A stretch of 64,000 nt of DNA from Paenibacillus cymbidii (GTDB lineage Bacteria > Bacillota > Bacilli > Paenibacillales > NBRC-103111): NCBI RefSeq assembly GCF_004764705.1, contig NZ_SHLX01000007.1, positions 1-64,000 of the forward strand, in the 5' to 3' direction. Positions 50,236-59,844 of this stretch are shown piece by piece. Within the stretch, counting starts at the first letter, position 1. Every line of letters begins with the position of its first letter. The notes below the pieces were generated by a model. The model was not told the DNA's origin. It searched no databases and worked only from the letters and a program-made list of their open reading frames with translations. The translations under genes and the position numbers were made by a program.

Positions 50236-51819
50236 ATGAAAAAGTGGATTCTGCTCGCTGCAAGCGTTTTTTTTGCCGTGGCGGTGCTGTGGAAGCTCAA
50301 TATCAATGAAGAAGCCATGACGGAGCCGGAATCCGAAACCGCCCCGGCGGTCGAAACGCCGAAACCGGTCATCGACGAAACCGTACAATGGTGGATGAGG
50401 GAACTGGAGTCCGGCGCGGCAAACGGCAGCTTCGAACTGGCCGCCGATTACGCCGACCGGCTCGCCGCTTATTACCGCCAAACGAACGATCCCGCGAAGG
50501 CGCAGTTGTACGAAGCGCAGCGCGAGCAATATTGGCAACAAGTGCCCGACGTTACGAAACGGCTGGTGCCGACCTATTCCTTCGCGTCCGAACAAGTGAC
50601 GATAACGCCTTACGTCAGCGTGCCGGCCCCGGCCAACCCGCATCCGGCCAAGTTCGAGCCGGAAACCGGCGTTTACCTCGGCATGTACGCGGCGGACAAA
50701 CGGGCCGGCTTCAACAACATCGCCGGCGTCGAAACCGTTTACGGGCGCAAACACGCTCTTTATTTGACCTACACCGGCTGGCGCAAGGTGCAGACCGATA
50801 CGAATACCTACTTTCCGCTGCGCTTCGCCGACCGGGTCGCCGCCGTCGGCGGAGCGATCCAGATCGGTTGGGAGCCGCGCTTCGGGCTCGACGACGTCAA
50901 GGACGACGAATATGTGCGCACGTTCGCCAAAGAAGCGGCGGCATGGGGCAAACCGGTCTTCCTCCGCTACGCGTCGGAAATGAACGGCAATTGGGTGCCC
51001 TGGTACGGCGATCCGCGGAAGTACGTGGAGAAATTCCGGCTCATCCATGACATTATGGCGCAGGAAGCGCCCAATGTCGTCATGGTATGGTCGCCCAACT
51101 TCTCTCCCTACAACAACATTGAGCCTTATTATCCCGGCGACGACTACGTCGATTGGATCGGTTATTCCTTGTATGCCTCGGTGCCAACATATGACAACAA
51201 GGAGGATTTCGACAGTACGATCATCGACAGCTTCAAACGGCTGTACGACATGTTTCCGAACAAACCGATCATGATATCCGAAAGCGGCGTCTCCCACTTC
51301 GACATGACGCTGAACAAAGGGTATGAGCGTTGGGCGGAAGGACAAGTCGGCAGCTTGTACGAACTGCTGCCGCGCCTGTTCCCGCGGATCAAGTCGATCA
51401 CTTACTTCAATTACAGCAAAGCAAGCTCCACCCGTTCGAACAAGCGGGACGTATACGACCTGGGCGAAAACCCGTTCGCCGACAGCGTCTATCGGCACGC
51501 GATCGCAAACCCGATGTTCCTGAGCGAAGTGAAGAACGGCGCCTCTTCCCCTGCCGGCAACATTTTCGTTCCGCTCGGCTCGGCGAAAGATTTGCAAGGC
51601 AAACACGAATTGTTCACTTACGTCAAGCTGCCGCATGGCGAACAGCCCTTTGCGGTGAGCGTCGCCCAGAACGGGCATACGTTGGGCACCGCTTATGCCA
51701 TGCCTTGGCTGCTCAACATCGACTTCTCCCGCATCGATCCGCTTGCGCCGATTACGCTGACGGCATTCGACCGAAGCATGACGGCCATTGCGACGACGAA
51801 CGCTTTTTTGCCGCATTAG
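50236..51819 (+). CDS. Membrane-anchored GH26-like glycoside hydrolase
   Basis: 527 residues from an ATG with GGAGG 8 nt upstream. An N-terminal hydrophobic anchor (WILLAASVFFAVAVLW), a 110-residue helical region, then a (beta/alpha)8-type domain. Putative acid/base Glu248 lies in RYASEMNGNWVPW and nucleophile Glu349 in IMISESGVSHFD, the pattern of GH26 beta-mannanase-like enzymes. A small beta-domain ends the protein. It would act on a glycan outside the membrane, perhaps the organism's own exopolysaccharide. A -10-like TATAAT lies at 50197. Its stop overlaps the convergent gerB gene by 4 nt. Confidence 0.85.
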   Translation: MKKWILLAASVFFAVAVLWKLNINEEAMTEPESETAPAVETPKPVIDETVQWWMRELESGAANGSFELAADYADRLAAYYRQTNDPAKAQLYEAQREQYWQQVPDVTKRLVPTYSFASEQVTITPYVSVPAPANPHPAKFEPETGVYLGMYAADKRAGFNNIAGVETVYGRKHALYLTYTGWRKVQTDTNTYFPLRFADRVAAVGGAIQIGWEPRFGLDDVKDDEYVRTFAKEAAAWGKPVFLRYASEMNGNWVPWYGDPRKYVEKFRLIHDIMAQEAPNVVMVWSPNFSPYNNIEPYYPGDDYVDWIGYSLYASVPTYDNKEDFDSTIIDSFKRLYDMFPNKPIMISESGVSHFDMTLNKGYERWAEGQVGSLYELLPRLFPRIKSITYFNYSKASSTRSNKRDVYDLGENPFADSVYRHAIANPMFLSEVKNGASSPAGNIFVPLGSAKDLQGKHELFTYVKLPHGEQPFAVSVAQNGHTLGTAYAMPWLLNIDFSRIDPLAPITLTAFDRSMTAIATTNAFLPH

Positions 51820-52937
51820 GACGATGACGGCTCCGAACCGGACGCCGCCGCTCTTCGAATCCAGGTCGCCGCGGTAACGAGCAGCAGCGGAAGGACGAAG
51901 GAAAGGCTCACCCAAATCGGATGAACGGAAGTCACGATAAACGACCACTTGGCATAACCTTTCCAGGAATCAATCGACAGAACCGTCAGCAAGAGCGCGA
52001 TCGGCATGATCAGCGCTCTTTCGTTATGCAGCCGGAACAGCCGGGCAATGGCCAGATTCAATGCGAACATGGCGAGGCTCAGCTTCATATAGGAACCGAG
52101 AATCATCGTCATGCCGACCGTCGATTCGATCCGTTCGATGATGTTCCCGACGTCGACGATTTGCGCCACCTGGAACAGCAAATATTTGCGTTCGCCCGTG
52201 ATCGATCCGAACACCATCTGGGAGCACAGCACGGAAACCGTCAGGAACACGGCGTTCGCGAGCAACGCCAACTGCATCCGCCGCCCCAGCTTCCTGCCCC
52301 CGCCGCGCGGCACAAAGGCCAGCAGCATCGCCAGCGCCACGATTTCCGCATAAGGAAAGCCGTAGGCGAAATAAGCGCCATGCACAACCGGTTTCCATCC
52401 ATCCGGCAGTATCGGCAGCAAATAATCCGCATCGTAATTCGGGATGAGCAGCAGCAGAACAAAACCGATCGCCAGCACCATAAAGCAACTGGTCAGCAGA
52501 AACAGCCGCGCCATCACTTCGATCCCCGCCCTTGCCGTCAAGGCGCTGGTCAACAGCAGCAAGAAATGAAACATGTACATCGGCGTTTCCTGCATCATCG
52601 AGCTGTTCATGAACAGACCGACATCAAGCGTAATGCCGATATTCATATGGATGAGCATCGTCAGGAACGGCATCATAACGACCCAGGTCGTCGTCCGGCC
52701 GAGCGCCTGGCGGCAGCAATCGACGAAGGTGAGCCCGGGATGGACGCGGTATAAATAGGTCATGCAGAGCAGGAGCAACACGCTGGCCGCATAAGCCATC
52801 AGCAGCGACAGCCAGGCGCCGGCGCGGGCCAAACCGACAAGCGGTCCCGGTATATTGATGATCGAGGAGCCGGTCATAAACGTGAACAGCAGCATGGCCA
52901 GTTGCCCGCTGCTTATCGTTTCCCGTTGCGCGATCAT
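51816..52937 (-). CDS. Spore germination receptor subunit B (GerAB/KB family permease)
   Basis: 373 residues with about ten hydrophobic helices and the opening SSGQLAMLLFTFMTGSSIINIPGP typical of the endospore germination permease family (APC superfamily). GerB subunits bind the germinant in the spore inner membrane. It is the last gene of the operon, overlapping the preceding 80-codon gene by 4 nt (ATGA). Confidence 0.93.
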   Translation of the reverse strand: MIAQRETISSGQLAMLLFTFMTGSSIINIPGPLVGLARAGAWLSLLMAYAASVLLLLCMTYLYRVHPGLTFVDCCRQALGRTTTWVVMMPFLTMLIHMNIGITLDVGLFMNSSMMQETPMYMFHFLLLLTSALTARAGIEVMARLFLLTSCFMVLAIGFVLLLLIPNYDADYLLPILPDGWKPVVHGAYFAYGFPYAEIVALAMLLAFVPRGGGRKLGRRMQLALLANAVFLTVSVLCSQMVFGSITGERKYLLFQVAQIVDVGNIIERIESTVGMTMILGSYMKLSLAMFALNLAIARLFRLHNERALIMPIALLLTVLSIDSWKGYAKWSFIVTSVHPIWVSLSFVLPLLLVTAATWIRRAAASGSEPSSS

Positions 52938-53176
52938 TGCGGCACCGACAACCGCGCTACAATCGCTTTGGCCGGCCCGATCAGCAAGTGACCCGTCACA
53001 TCGTAAAATTTGGGCAGGCGCGCCTGCAAAATAAAATCAACGCCATGGTAGGCGGCAAGCAGGAGCAGCAGCCCGTACAACCATTTCGCTTTGGGCTCCA
53101 GCTTGCGTAAGCGCCACGTGTCGAATGCGAGAAAAACTGCCGCCATGCAGACGGACGCGATCGTTCGTTCCACCAT
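52934..53176 (-). CDS. 80-residue membrane protein within the ger operon
   Basis: The ATG at 53176 has GGAGG 7 nt upstream. Two hydrophobic helices (IASVCMAAVFLAFDTW and WLYGLLLLLAAYHGVDFIL) are joined by a basic loop (RLRKLEPKAKW), then a short amphipathic tail. It lies between gerC (16 nt gap) and gerB (4-nt overlap). Small GerD/GerAD-like membrane proteins of about 60-80 residues occur in some ger operons and modulate the receptor; this is probably one. Confidence 0.82.
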   Translation of the reverse strand: MVERTIASVCMAAVFLAFDTWRLRKLEPKAKWLYGLLLLLAAYHGVDFILQARLPKFYDVTGHLLIGPAKAIVARLSVPQ

Positions 53177-53192
53177 GTCTGTCGCCTCCGGA

Positions 53193-54353
53193 TCATTTTT
53201 TGACGTCGTTCGGATGACCGATTTCCGTCCCGGTATGCAGGATATCGACCGTAGCCTGCACGTCGAACGTGCTGGCGGCAAACCGACTGCCCCAATCGTC
53301 TTTCCAGCTTCTCCAGATGGCCGGATGCTTGCGATAAAGCCGATTGCCGAGGCCGATGGCGTCCAGTTGACTGGCCTTCATCTTCGCGATCACTTCGTTC
53401 ATCTCCCGGTTCAGCTCCAGTTGCGCCCGCGCGACAAACACCGCTTCCTCCTCCGGCGTTTCGACCCGCGAGCAGCCGAGATCGCCGATCGACCCCTGGA
53501 CGATCGTCCGGATCGTTGCAGACACTGCGTCGCCTCGAAGCGCGAAGCGCAGCTTGGTCTTCACCCGGGTAACTTCGATCGTTTCCTTGGATTTGCCGGA
53601 TTTTCCTCGCCCTTCCTCCGGACAGGGGACTTCCAAGATCCCGTTCTCATATTCGTTGCGGAGCATCAGCAGCGGCTCGACTGCAGCGGACGACCACACA
53701 TCCCGGAGAATCCCGTCTTTGAGCACCGCGCTGCCGGACGATACCAAATCTCCTTTGGCGTCGCGGTAAAAATAAGGCAGCAGCGCGACCCCTGTCGGAT
53801 TTTTCGTTTGCCGGGCGAAACTGAGCAATGAGCCTTTGACAGACTTGGCCGAATGTCGCTTCGACGACCGATCGATTGAAGCCATTTGCTGGCTGATCGT
53901 GCTTTCGATCTTCGGCTTCGCAAGCAGATATGGCTCCATATCCCCTTGGCCAATCATCAGCAGCGCGTTCAGCCGCGGCTCGTGATCGCGGTAGAACACG
54001 TCGAGCAGGTCGCCGAGCTTCTGTTCGCGCGCCAGCGGTTCGCTGATCATGATGAGCCGCATATGGCTGAATTGCGCTTTCCGCCCGAGATGGATCGAGA
54101 TGTCGCGGATCGCTTCGAACAAGGTGTCGTCTTCCGTCACTATGTTGACGTACGATTCCACTTGTTTCCCTTTCGCCCCCGCTTTCTGCGAAGGCTTGTA
54201 TACTTCCGTTGTCAGCCGGTAAATGCCCGGGCCACCGGAATCGATGCCGACTCCCATGATGTAGCCTTTCTCCGGAAGCTCGGATTTGTCCCAGCAGCCC
54301 GCGGCGGGGAGCAGCGCCAGAACGACGCCCAGCAGTGTTGCCGTCCGTTTCAT
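53193..54353 (-). CDS. Spore germination receptor subunit C (GerAC lipoprotein)
   Basis: 386 residues from an ATG with GGGGAGGGG 7 nt upstream. Lipobox LLPAAGC at about residue 20 followed by WDKSELPEKGYIMGVGIDS, the family hallmark. The C-terminal domain (VFVARAQLELNREMNEVIAK and DAIGLGNRLYRKHP) matches GerAC. It sits on the outer face of the spore inner membrane in the receptor complex. A longer reading frame upstream runs over gerA and is not used. Confidence 0.94.
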   Translation of the reverse strand: MKRTATLLGVVLALLPAAGCWDKSELPEKGYIMGVGIDSGGPGIYRLTTEVYKPSQKAGAKGKQVESYVNIVTEDDTLFEAIRDISIHLGRKAQFSHMRLIMISEPLAREQKLGDLLDVFYRDHEPRLNALLMIGQGDMEPYLLAKPKIESTISQQMASIDRSSKRHSAKSVKGSLLSFARQTKNPTGVALLPYFYRDAKGDLVSSGSAVLKDGILRDVWSSAAVEPLLMLRNEYENGILEVPCPEEGRGKSGKSKETIEVTRVKTKLRFALRGDAVSATIRTIVQGSIGDLGCSRVETPEEEAVFVARAQLELNREMNEVIAKMKASQLDAIGLGNRLYRKHPAIWRSWKDDWGSRFAASTFDVQATVDILHTGTEIGHPNDVKK

Positions 54354-54373
54354 AGAGCCCCTCCCCGGTTGTT

Positions 54374-55843
54374 TTACCGCTTTTTCAGCATCCGTTTGTT
54401 GCGGTTCGTCACGATCAGCGGATCGAGCGGTCCCCGAATGAAAATATCGCGCCATTGCGCAAATTTGGCCGGTGCCAGCGGGGTCATGTACGGCTCGCCG
54501 AGCGCCCGCAGGCTGGTCATATGCAGCAAAATCCACAGCATTCCGATCATTACCCCGAACCCGCCGAGAAAGGCCGCCATCATCATCAACGGAAAACGCA
54601 AAATGCGCAGTGCGGAAGCAAGGTTGTACTGCGGCAGCGCAAACGAGGCGATACCGGTGATTGCGACAATGACAACCATAATCGGCGAAGCGATGCCGGC
54701 ATTGATCGCCGCCTCCCCGATCACAAGAGCGCCAACGATGCTTACCGCCGAGCCGACCGGCTTCGGCAGCCGAATGCCGGCTTCCCGCAGCAGCTCGAAA
54801 AAAAACTCCATGATCAGCGCTTCGAAAAAAGCCGGGAACGGAATGCCTTCGCGCGAGTCGATAATGGCCAGCAGCAGAACGGTCGGAATCAGCTCCGTAT
54901 GGTAGGTCGACAACGCAACATAGATGCTCGGCAGCGTCAACGCAATGAAAAATGCCACCCAGCGCATCAAACGAATCAAGGTCGAAATGAGGGTGCGCTG
55001 GTAATAGTCTTCGGCCGTTTGCAGAAATTCGCTGAACAGACCGGGGCAAATGAGCACCGTGCCGGTGCCTTGCACCAGGACGGCGATTTTGCCGTCCATC
55101 AGATTGGCCGCTGCCACATCGGTTCGCTCCGTATATTTCACTTGCGGAAACGGGCTCATGGTGGAATCTTCCAACACCTGCTCGACATAGGAGGCTTCCA
55201 GCACTTCCACGTCTAGAGAGGCGATTCGCTCGCGGAACAGCGTCAGCGTATTCGGATCGACCGCGTTTTCGACGTAGATGTAAGCAAGCCGGGTATTCAT
55301 CGTGCCGCCGGTATCGACGTATTCGAGCTTCAGCAAATGGCTGCGGATGCGCGAGCGGATGAGTCCGATATTGGTCGTCAAATCTTCGACCGTGCCTTCG
55401 CGCGGCCCTTGCACGACGGATTCGGTGGAAGGTTCGGCAACTTGCCGCTTCTCCAGGGATAAGGCGTGAAAGGCGAGCGCGACATTCCAACCATCGAACA
55501 TAATGACGACATCGCCGTTCAAAATATTTTCCTTGACCGCTTCGTAGCTGTACACGAGATTAGCGGAATCGTTGGACGCGACATGGCTGCCAAAATACGA
55601 CCGGATCGCATCGATCGTCACTTCGGTTCCCGGCCCGATCGTCATCTCCACCAAGTCCTGCAGCGCCAGCTTCATATAATTGTGCTGCTTCTGCTGTACG
55701 AGCGTGTTGAAGTACAAGGAAACCGCGTGGTTTTCCATATTCGGGCCGAACTGCCAAGGCAGCACCGCCAAATCGTCGCAATCGGCAAAATCGTGCTCCA
55801 GCCGCGTCCGGTTGTAGGCCAAGTTAAGCGAGAGCGGTTGCAT
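54374..55843 (-). CDS. Spore germination receptor subunit A (GerAA family)
   Basis: 489 residues from an ATG with AAAGGAG 9 nt upstream. The soluble N-terminal domain (DVVIMFDGWNVALAF, YVDTGGTMNTRLAYIYVENA) is followed by four or five membrane helices (ALTLPSIYVALSTYHTELIP, IPFPAFFEALIMEFFFELLR, GEAAINAGIASPIMVVIVAI). GerA subunits form the oligomeric channel-like part of the germinant receptor. First gene of the operon; order here is A, C, small membrane protein, B. Confidence 0.95.
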   Translation of the reverse strand: MQPLSLNLAYNRTRLEHDFADCDDLAVLPWQFGPNMENHAVSLYFNTLVQQKQHNYMKLALQDLVEMTIGPGTEVTIDAIRSYFGSHVASNDSANLVYSYEAVKENILNGDVVIMFDGWNVALAFHALSLEKRQVAEPSTESVVQGPREGTVEDLTTNIGLIRSRIRSHLLKLEYVDTGGTMNTRLAYIYVENAVDPNTLTLFRERIASLDVEVLEASYVEQVLEDSTMSPFPQVKYTERTDVAAANLMDGKIAVLVQGTGTVLICPGLFSEFLQTAEDYYQRTLISTLIRLMRWVAFFIALTLPSIYVALSTYHTELIPTVLLLAIIDSREGIPFPAFFEALIMEFFFELLREAGIRLPKPVGSAVSIVGALVIGEAAINAGIASPIMVVIVAITGIASFALPQYNLASALRILRFPLMMMAAFLGGFGVMIGMLWILLHMTSLRALGEPYMTPLAPAKFAQWRDIFIRGPLDPLIVTNRNKRMLKKR

Positions 55844-55927
55844 ATCGACGGGCTCCTTTCGCTGCCGGATTTCCCCGTTAGTGTGCGCCGCCGTTAGCAA
55901 AATATGCAAAATCCCCGCAAGGCAAAT

Positions 55928-55949
55928 AACCTCCCGGGCAAGGGAGGTT
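55928..55949. terminator. Hairpin after the REC-HD gene
   Basis: AACCTCCC pairs with GGGAGGTT across a 6-nt GC-rich loop. On the minus strand it follows the response regulator gene and is trailed by ATTTG, a weak U-tract. Confidence 0.6.
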
Positions 55950-55976
55950 GGGGCTGGGGGCGAGTGGAGCGGCAAA

Positions 55977-57557
55977 CTAGAACACTTTCTGGTCCGTGTA
56001 CTTGCCCCGGATCTGCATCATGCCTTCGATGTTCGACAGAAAAATATCGACCAGCGCGGGATCGAAATGTTTGCCCCGCTCCGCTTTGAACAGATCGATG
56101 ATTTCGGGCAGCTCCCATGCTTTTTTGTAGACGCGTTCGCTGCCAAGCGCGTCGAAGACGTCGGCAATGGCGATAATCCGGCCGTAAATATGGATGTTTT
56201 CGCCCTTCAGCCCATTCGGATAACCGCTGCCGTCATAATGCTCGTGATGCTGATGGGCGATGATCGCCGCCGCATTAAGCAGTTTGATCTGCGAATGCTT
56301 CAGCATGCTATGGCCGATGGAGGCATGGGTTTTGATGACTTCAAATTCATCGTCGGTGAGTTTGCCGGGCTTGTTCAGAATGTCGTCCGGGATGCCGACT
56401 TTGCCGACATCGTGCATCGGCGAAGCGAGGCGGATCGTTTCCGCTTCCTCCTCCGGCAGCCCGTACGCCAGCGCAAGCAGCTTCGAATATTCCGCGACGC
56501 GTTTGACGTGATAGCCGGTTTCCTTCGAGCGCGTTTCGGTTATTTCGCCCATCGTGAAGATGATTTCCTTCTGTGTATTTTCCACCTCTTGGTTGAGGTA
56601 AATGTTTTCGAAGGCAATGGTGACGTTGGCGCAATAAATTTCGATCAGGTAACGGTCCCACTCGGATAACGACTGGAAGCCGTTGAGGAAATTGACGTTT
56701 TCGATGCCGGTTTTGCTTCGTACGTAGATAACGAGGCGATCGTCGTAAAACCGACTCGACTTGTCCATGAACGAACGTTCGATGTCGGCGGCGATCGAAT
56801 CGTCGACAACGTCGCGCAGCCGGTGGTTTTCCGGCACGGTAAAGTCGCCGCTTGCCGCGAGTATGAAAATGTCGGCCTCGTCCTTCGTGACGGCAAGCGA
56901 ACAATGCAGCGCATTTTTGTGCAAATGCACGATTGACGTCAACTGCGTCAGCACGCCGGAAGCGAATTTTTTCATCGATTGCAGCTCGAAGATTGTCGAG
57001 GAAGCTTTGATGATTTCCTCCAGACCGTTTTTATTGCTTTCAATCACTTTGATATCGCGATAGGAACGCAGCGACGACACGATCGCCGTAAACAGCTTCT
57101 GGCTGGTCAGCTCCGTTTTTTCCTTGTAATCGTTAATATCGTAATTCATGATGACCAGCTTCTCCGGCGCCTGACCCGGTTGTCCGGTGCGCAGGATGAT
57201 GCGGATGGCGTTGTTCTTCAATTGCTCGCGTATGTATTTGACCAGCTTGAGGCCGGAATCTTCCTCTTCCATCACAACGTCGAGCAGAATAAGCGCCGTA
57301 TCGGGATGCTCCACCAGCAGCTGTTCCGCTTCCGCCGCCGTCAGTGCGCTATGGAACACAAGCTTCTTGCCGTCGAATTCGAAATCGCTCAATACGAGCT
57401 TCGTCACCTGATGTACTTCCGGATCGTCGTCGGCGATAATGATTTTCCAGCAACCGATTGCGTCTGCAAGTGAGGGAGCGCGATCTGCGTCGTCATCGCC
57501 GAAAAACATATACTCTTCTTCCGGAACCGGATTGGATTCCAGTCTGTCGTCACTCAT
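55977..57557 (-). CDS. Response regulator with DUF3369 and HD-GYP-type domain
   Basis: 526 residues from an ATG with GAGGAGG 9 nt upstream. Receiver domain at about 35-160 (IIIADDDPEVHQV, phosphoacceptor in ALILLDVVME), DUF3369 sensor-like domain at about 180-345, then an HD hydrolase domain with MHDVGKVG and HHEHYDGSGYP. HD-GYP proteins hydrolyse cyclic di-GMP; the GYP-type segment is SGYPNGLKGENI, so activity is plausible. Its partner histidine kinase is encoded 40 nt upstream. Confidence 0.93.
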   Translation of the reverse strand: MSDDRLESNPVPEEEYMFFGDDDADRAPSLADAIGCWKIIIADDDPEVHQVTKLVLSDFEFDGKKLVFHSALTAAEAEQLLVEHPDTALILLDVVMEEEDSGLKLVKYIREQLKNNAIRIILRTGQPGQAPEKLVIMNYDINDYKEKTELTSQKLFTAIVSSLRSYRDIKVIESNKNGLEEIIKASSTIFELQSMKKFASGVLTQLTSIVHLHKNALHCSLAVTKDEADIFILAASGDFTVPENHRLRDVVDDSIAADIERSFMDKSSRFYDDRLVIYVRSKTGIENVNFLNGFQSLSEWDRYLIEIYCANVTIAFENIYLNQEVENTQKEIIFTMGEITETRSKETGYHVKRVAEYSKLLALAYGLPEEEAETIRLASPMHDVGKVGIPDDILNKPGKLTDDEFEVIKTHASIGHSMLKHSQIKLLNAAAIIAHQHHEHYDGSGYPNGLKGENIHIYGRIIAIADVFDALGSERVYKKAWELPEIIDLFKAERGKHFDPALVDIFLSNIEGMMQIRGKYTDQKVF

Positions 57558-57597
57558 CGCAATATCTCCTCCTCTGCGCTCTTGGGAGCGGCTTTCA

Positions 57598-59154
57598 TCA
57601 AGAAGAGCGGGCCAGCTTGCTATACGGCTGCGCATGTGCTACCGAAAATTCGATCGTAAATGCCGCGCCTCGTCCGGGTTCGCTTTCGCAACGAATCGTG
57701 CCGCCCAACGTCTGGGTGACGAGATTGTAAACGATATTCATGCCGAGCCCCGTGCCGCCTCCGCCTCGATTCGTCGTGAAGAACGGATCGAACACTTTGT
57801 CCACGACTTGCGGCTCCATGCCTTTGCCGTCGTCGACGTAAAGGAGCGTCAGCTTGTCGCCTGTTCGGTCGACTGCGATGCGGATCGTTCCTTCGTCCTG
57901 CGGACCGTAGGCGTGAATGATCGAGTTCATCAGCAGGTTAGTCACAATTTGCGAAATGGCGCCGGGGTAGCTCGTAATTTCCAGGTTCGGGTCGCATGTC
58001 ACAATCACGCGATGCCGCGTTTTTTTGAGCCGCGGCCGCAGGCTGACCAACAATTCGTCTTCCAGATACGACTGGATGCGGAACGTGCGCTTCGCTTCGC
58101 TCGACTGGTCGACCGACACCTGCTTGAAGCTGCGGACGAGATCGGAAGCGCGCTGCAGGTTCGTGCGGATCATGACGATCGTATCGCCGGTCGTTTGCAA
58201 GTATTGTTCCATATCCGACTTCTTCACCTTGTTCTGCTGGAACAAGGCGGCGAACTCGTTCGTCTTCTGCTCCAGAAACGAAACCGCCGTGACGCCGATG
58301 CCGACCGGGGTATTGATTTCATGCGAAACGCCGGCCACCAGGCTGCCCAAGGCGACCATCTTCTCCGATTGCACCAGCTGCTTCTGCGCGTTCTTGATCG
58401 TTTCCATCGCGTGCTGCAGCTCTTGGTAGCGGTTCTCGAGATTGACGACCATGTCGTTGAAAGCCGCCGAAAGCTCGTTGATTTCACCGCTGGCGTTCAG
58501 CGGTATTTGCACGTGCCGCTCTCCCTGCTGCACTGCGATGGCCGATTTGCGCAGCGTCATGAGCGGCGCGATCAGCATCTTCTGGATGATGAACGACAGC
58601 ATGCCGAGCAGAAGCAAACAGATGCAGGACGCGAACACGACGATCAGCCGAACGCGTTCGTTAATTACCGTCTCCTCGTGGGACGAATTGAGAAAAATTT
58701 CCACCACACCGATGGTAGTGCCGTCCTCGAACATCGGAGCCAGCAGCCGCACCTTCGGAATGCCGTCGCGATCGCCTTTGATGTGGAACACCATATTTTC
58801 GCGCTGCTCCATCGTCTCGGACATGTTGTCGAGCGGCGGGCTGGTGCCGATCATCGGGCGGTTGGTGGAAGCAAGCACCTTGCCGTCGTTGCCGATCAAG
58901 GTCAGCGCGATGACATTGTCGTCCTTGTATTGAATATAATCGAAAATTTGCTGCACGTCTTCGATCGAATGCGATTCTTCGTAACGCCCGTTGATGGCGG
59001 CAGTAATGCCCTTGAGCTGCGACACGTACGTTTCTTCTACGGTTTGGCGCAAGCTGTAGGAGTCGAAGGCGACGATGATGGCCGTCAGCAAGATGGTGAC
59101 GATGGCGAACAGAAAAACGATTTTCTTGCGCAAGGAAATATTGCGGTGCAGCAT
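57598..59154 (-). CDS. Membrane sensor histidine kinase
   Basis: 518 residues. Two membrane helices (IVFLFAIVTILLTAIIVAF and LIVVFASCICLLLLGML) flank a single-Cache-like extracellular domain, then HAMP, the H-box GVSHEINTPVG, and HATPase_c with N-box NLLMNSIIHAYG, DDGKGM and GGGGTGLGMNIV. The ATG follows GGAGGGGG. It probably phosphorylates the REC-DUF3369-HD protein encoded downstream, coupling an external signal to cyclic di-GMP breakdown. Confidence 0.94.
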   Translation of the reverse strand: MLHRNISLRKKIVFLFAIVTILLTAIIVAFDSYSLRQTVEETYVSQLKGITAAINGRYEESHSIEDVQQIFDYIQYKDDNVIALTLIGNDGKVLASTNRPMIGTSPPLDNMSETMEQRENMVFHIKGDRDGIPKVRLLAPMFEDGTTIGVVEIFLNSSHEETVINERVRLIVVFASCICLLLLGMLSFIIQKMLIAPLMTLRKSAIAVQQGERHVQIPLNASGEINELSAAFNDMVVNLENRYQELQHAMETIKNAQKQLVQSEKMVALGSLVAGVSHEINTPVGIGVTAVSFLEQKTNEFAALFQQNKVKKSDMEQYLQTTGDTIVMIRTNLQRASDLVRSFKQVSVDQSSEAKRTFRIQSYLEDELLVSLRPRLKKTRHRVIVTCDPNLEITSYPGAISQIVTNLLMNSIIHAYGPQDEGTIRIAVDRTGDKLTLLYVDDGKGMEPQVVDKVFDPFFTTNRGGGGTGLGMNIVYNLVTQTLGGTIRCESEPGRGAAFTIEFSVAHAQPYSKLARSS

Positions 59155-59197
59155 GTCCCCCTCCTTCGCAGCGCGGTCCGCTCCGTTCCGAATGATG

Positions 59198-59569
59198 TTA
59201 TTTGATTTCGAAGTTGACCGATTTGTTCACATCGTACGGCGTATGATCATTGTTGTGCAGCGACACCTTGACTTGATGCTTGCCCTGTTTTAAATCGCCA
59301 AACACAACCGTCGGATCGGAGACGACCGTCTTCTCTCCGTCATCCATGTACATGTGAATATGGCCTTGCCCTTCCATGCGCTGCATGCCGAGATGATCTT
59401 TGCTGATCTTCATGTCCGTCTTCACTTCGACCGTTGCCGAAGTGCCGTTCACCGTAACAATTACATCCAGCGTCGGTTTGTAAGCGCTCGCCGCCTGCTC
59501 TTTCTTGTCGCTGCATGCCGTCAGCACCACACCCAACACGACCACCATCGCCAGACCCCATCTTTTCAT
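59198..59569 (-). CDS. Small FixH/YtkA-like lipoprotein
   Basis: 123 residues. Lipoprotein signal (LAMVVVLGVVLTAC), then a beta-sandwich-like domain with GHIHMYMDDGEK and GKHQVKVSLHNNDHTPY, the His-rich pattern of YtkA/FixH-like extracytoplasmic proteins, some of which bind copper. It starts upstream of the histidine kinase gene (43-bp gap), so it may be in the same operon and could present a signal to the kinase. Confidence 0.78.
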   Translation of the reverse strand: MKRWGLAMVVVLGVVLTACSDKKEQAASAYKPTLDVIVTVNGTSATVEVKTDMKISKDHLGMQRMEGQGHIHMYMDDGEKTVVSDPTVVFGDLKQGKHQVKVSLHNNDHTPYDVNKSVNFEIK

Positions 59570-59792
59570 CCTTTCACATCCTTATCGAAAATAGCTTGCA
59601 CTCGCAGGCAACGGGCAGCTGGCAAAAGCGGCAAACCTTATGTCCATAGTCCTACTTTTCATATTAGCATGCCGTGACATTCTCCCACAATACGACAATC
59701 TTCCGAACGCCGGCCGCACCGGAGACTTCGTTACTGTAACATACGCAGCTTGTCCCCGATCAGTTCGAACGAGCCGGCAAGCGGGGCAAATC

Positions 59793-59823
59793 AAGAAAAA
59801 ACCGGCGCGGGACGCGGCCGGTT
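59793..59823 (-). terminator. Terminator of the 100-aa protein gene
   Basis: AACCGGC pairs with GCCGGTT around a GC-rich loop; on the minus strand it is followed by TTTTTTC. Confidence 0.85.
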
Positions 59824-59844
59824 TCATGTATTGCTTCCTATGGT

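Noticed and set aside
59582-59827. Minus-strand 81-codon frame upstream of the small FixH-like lipoprotein
   Set aside because: It begins inside the terminator of the upstream gene and encodes no recognisable signal or domain.
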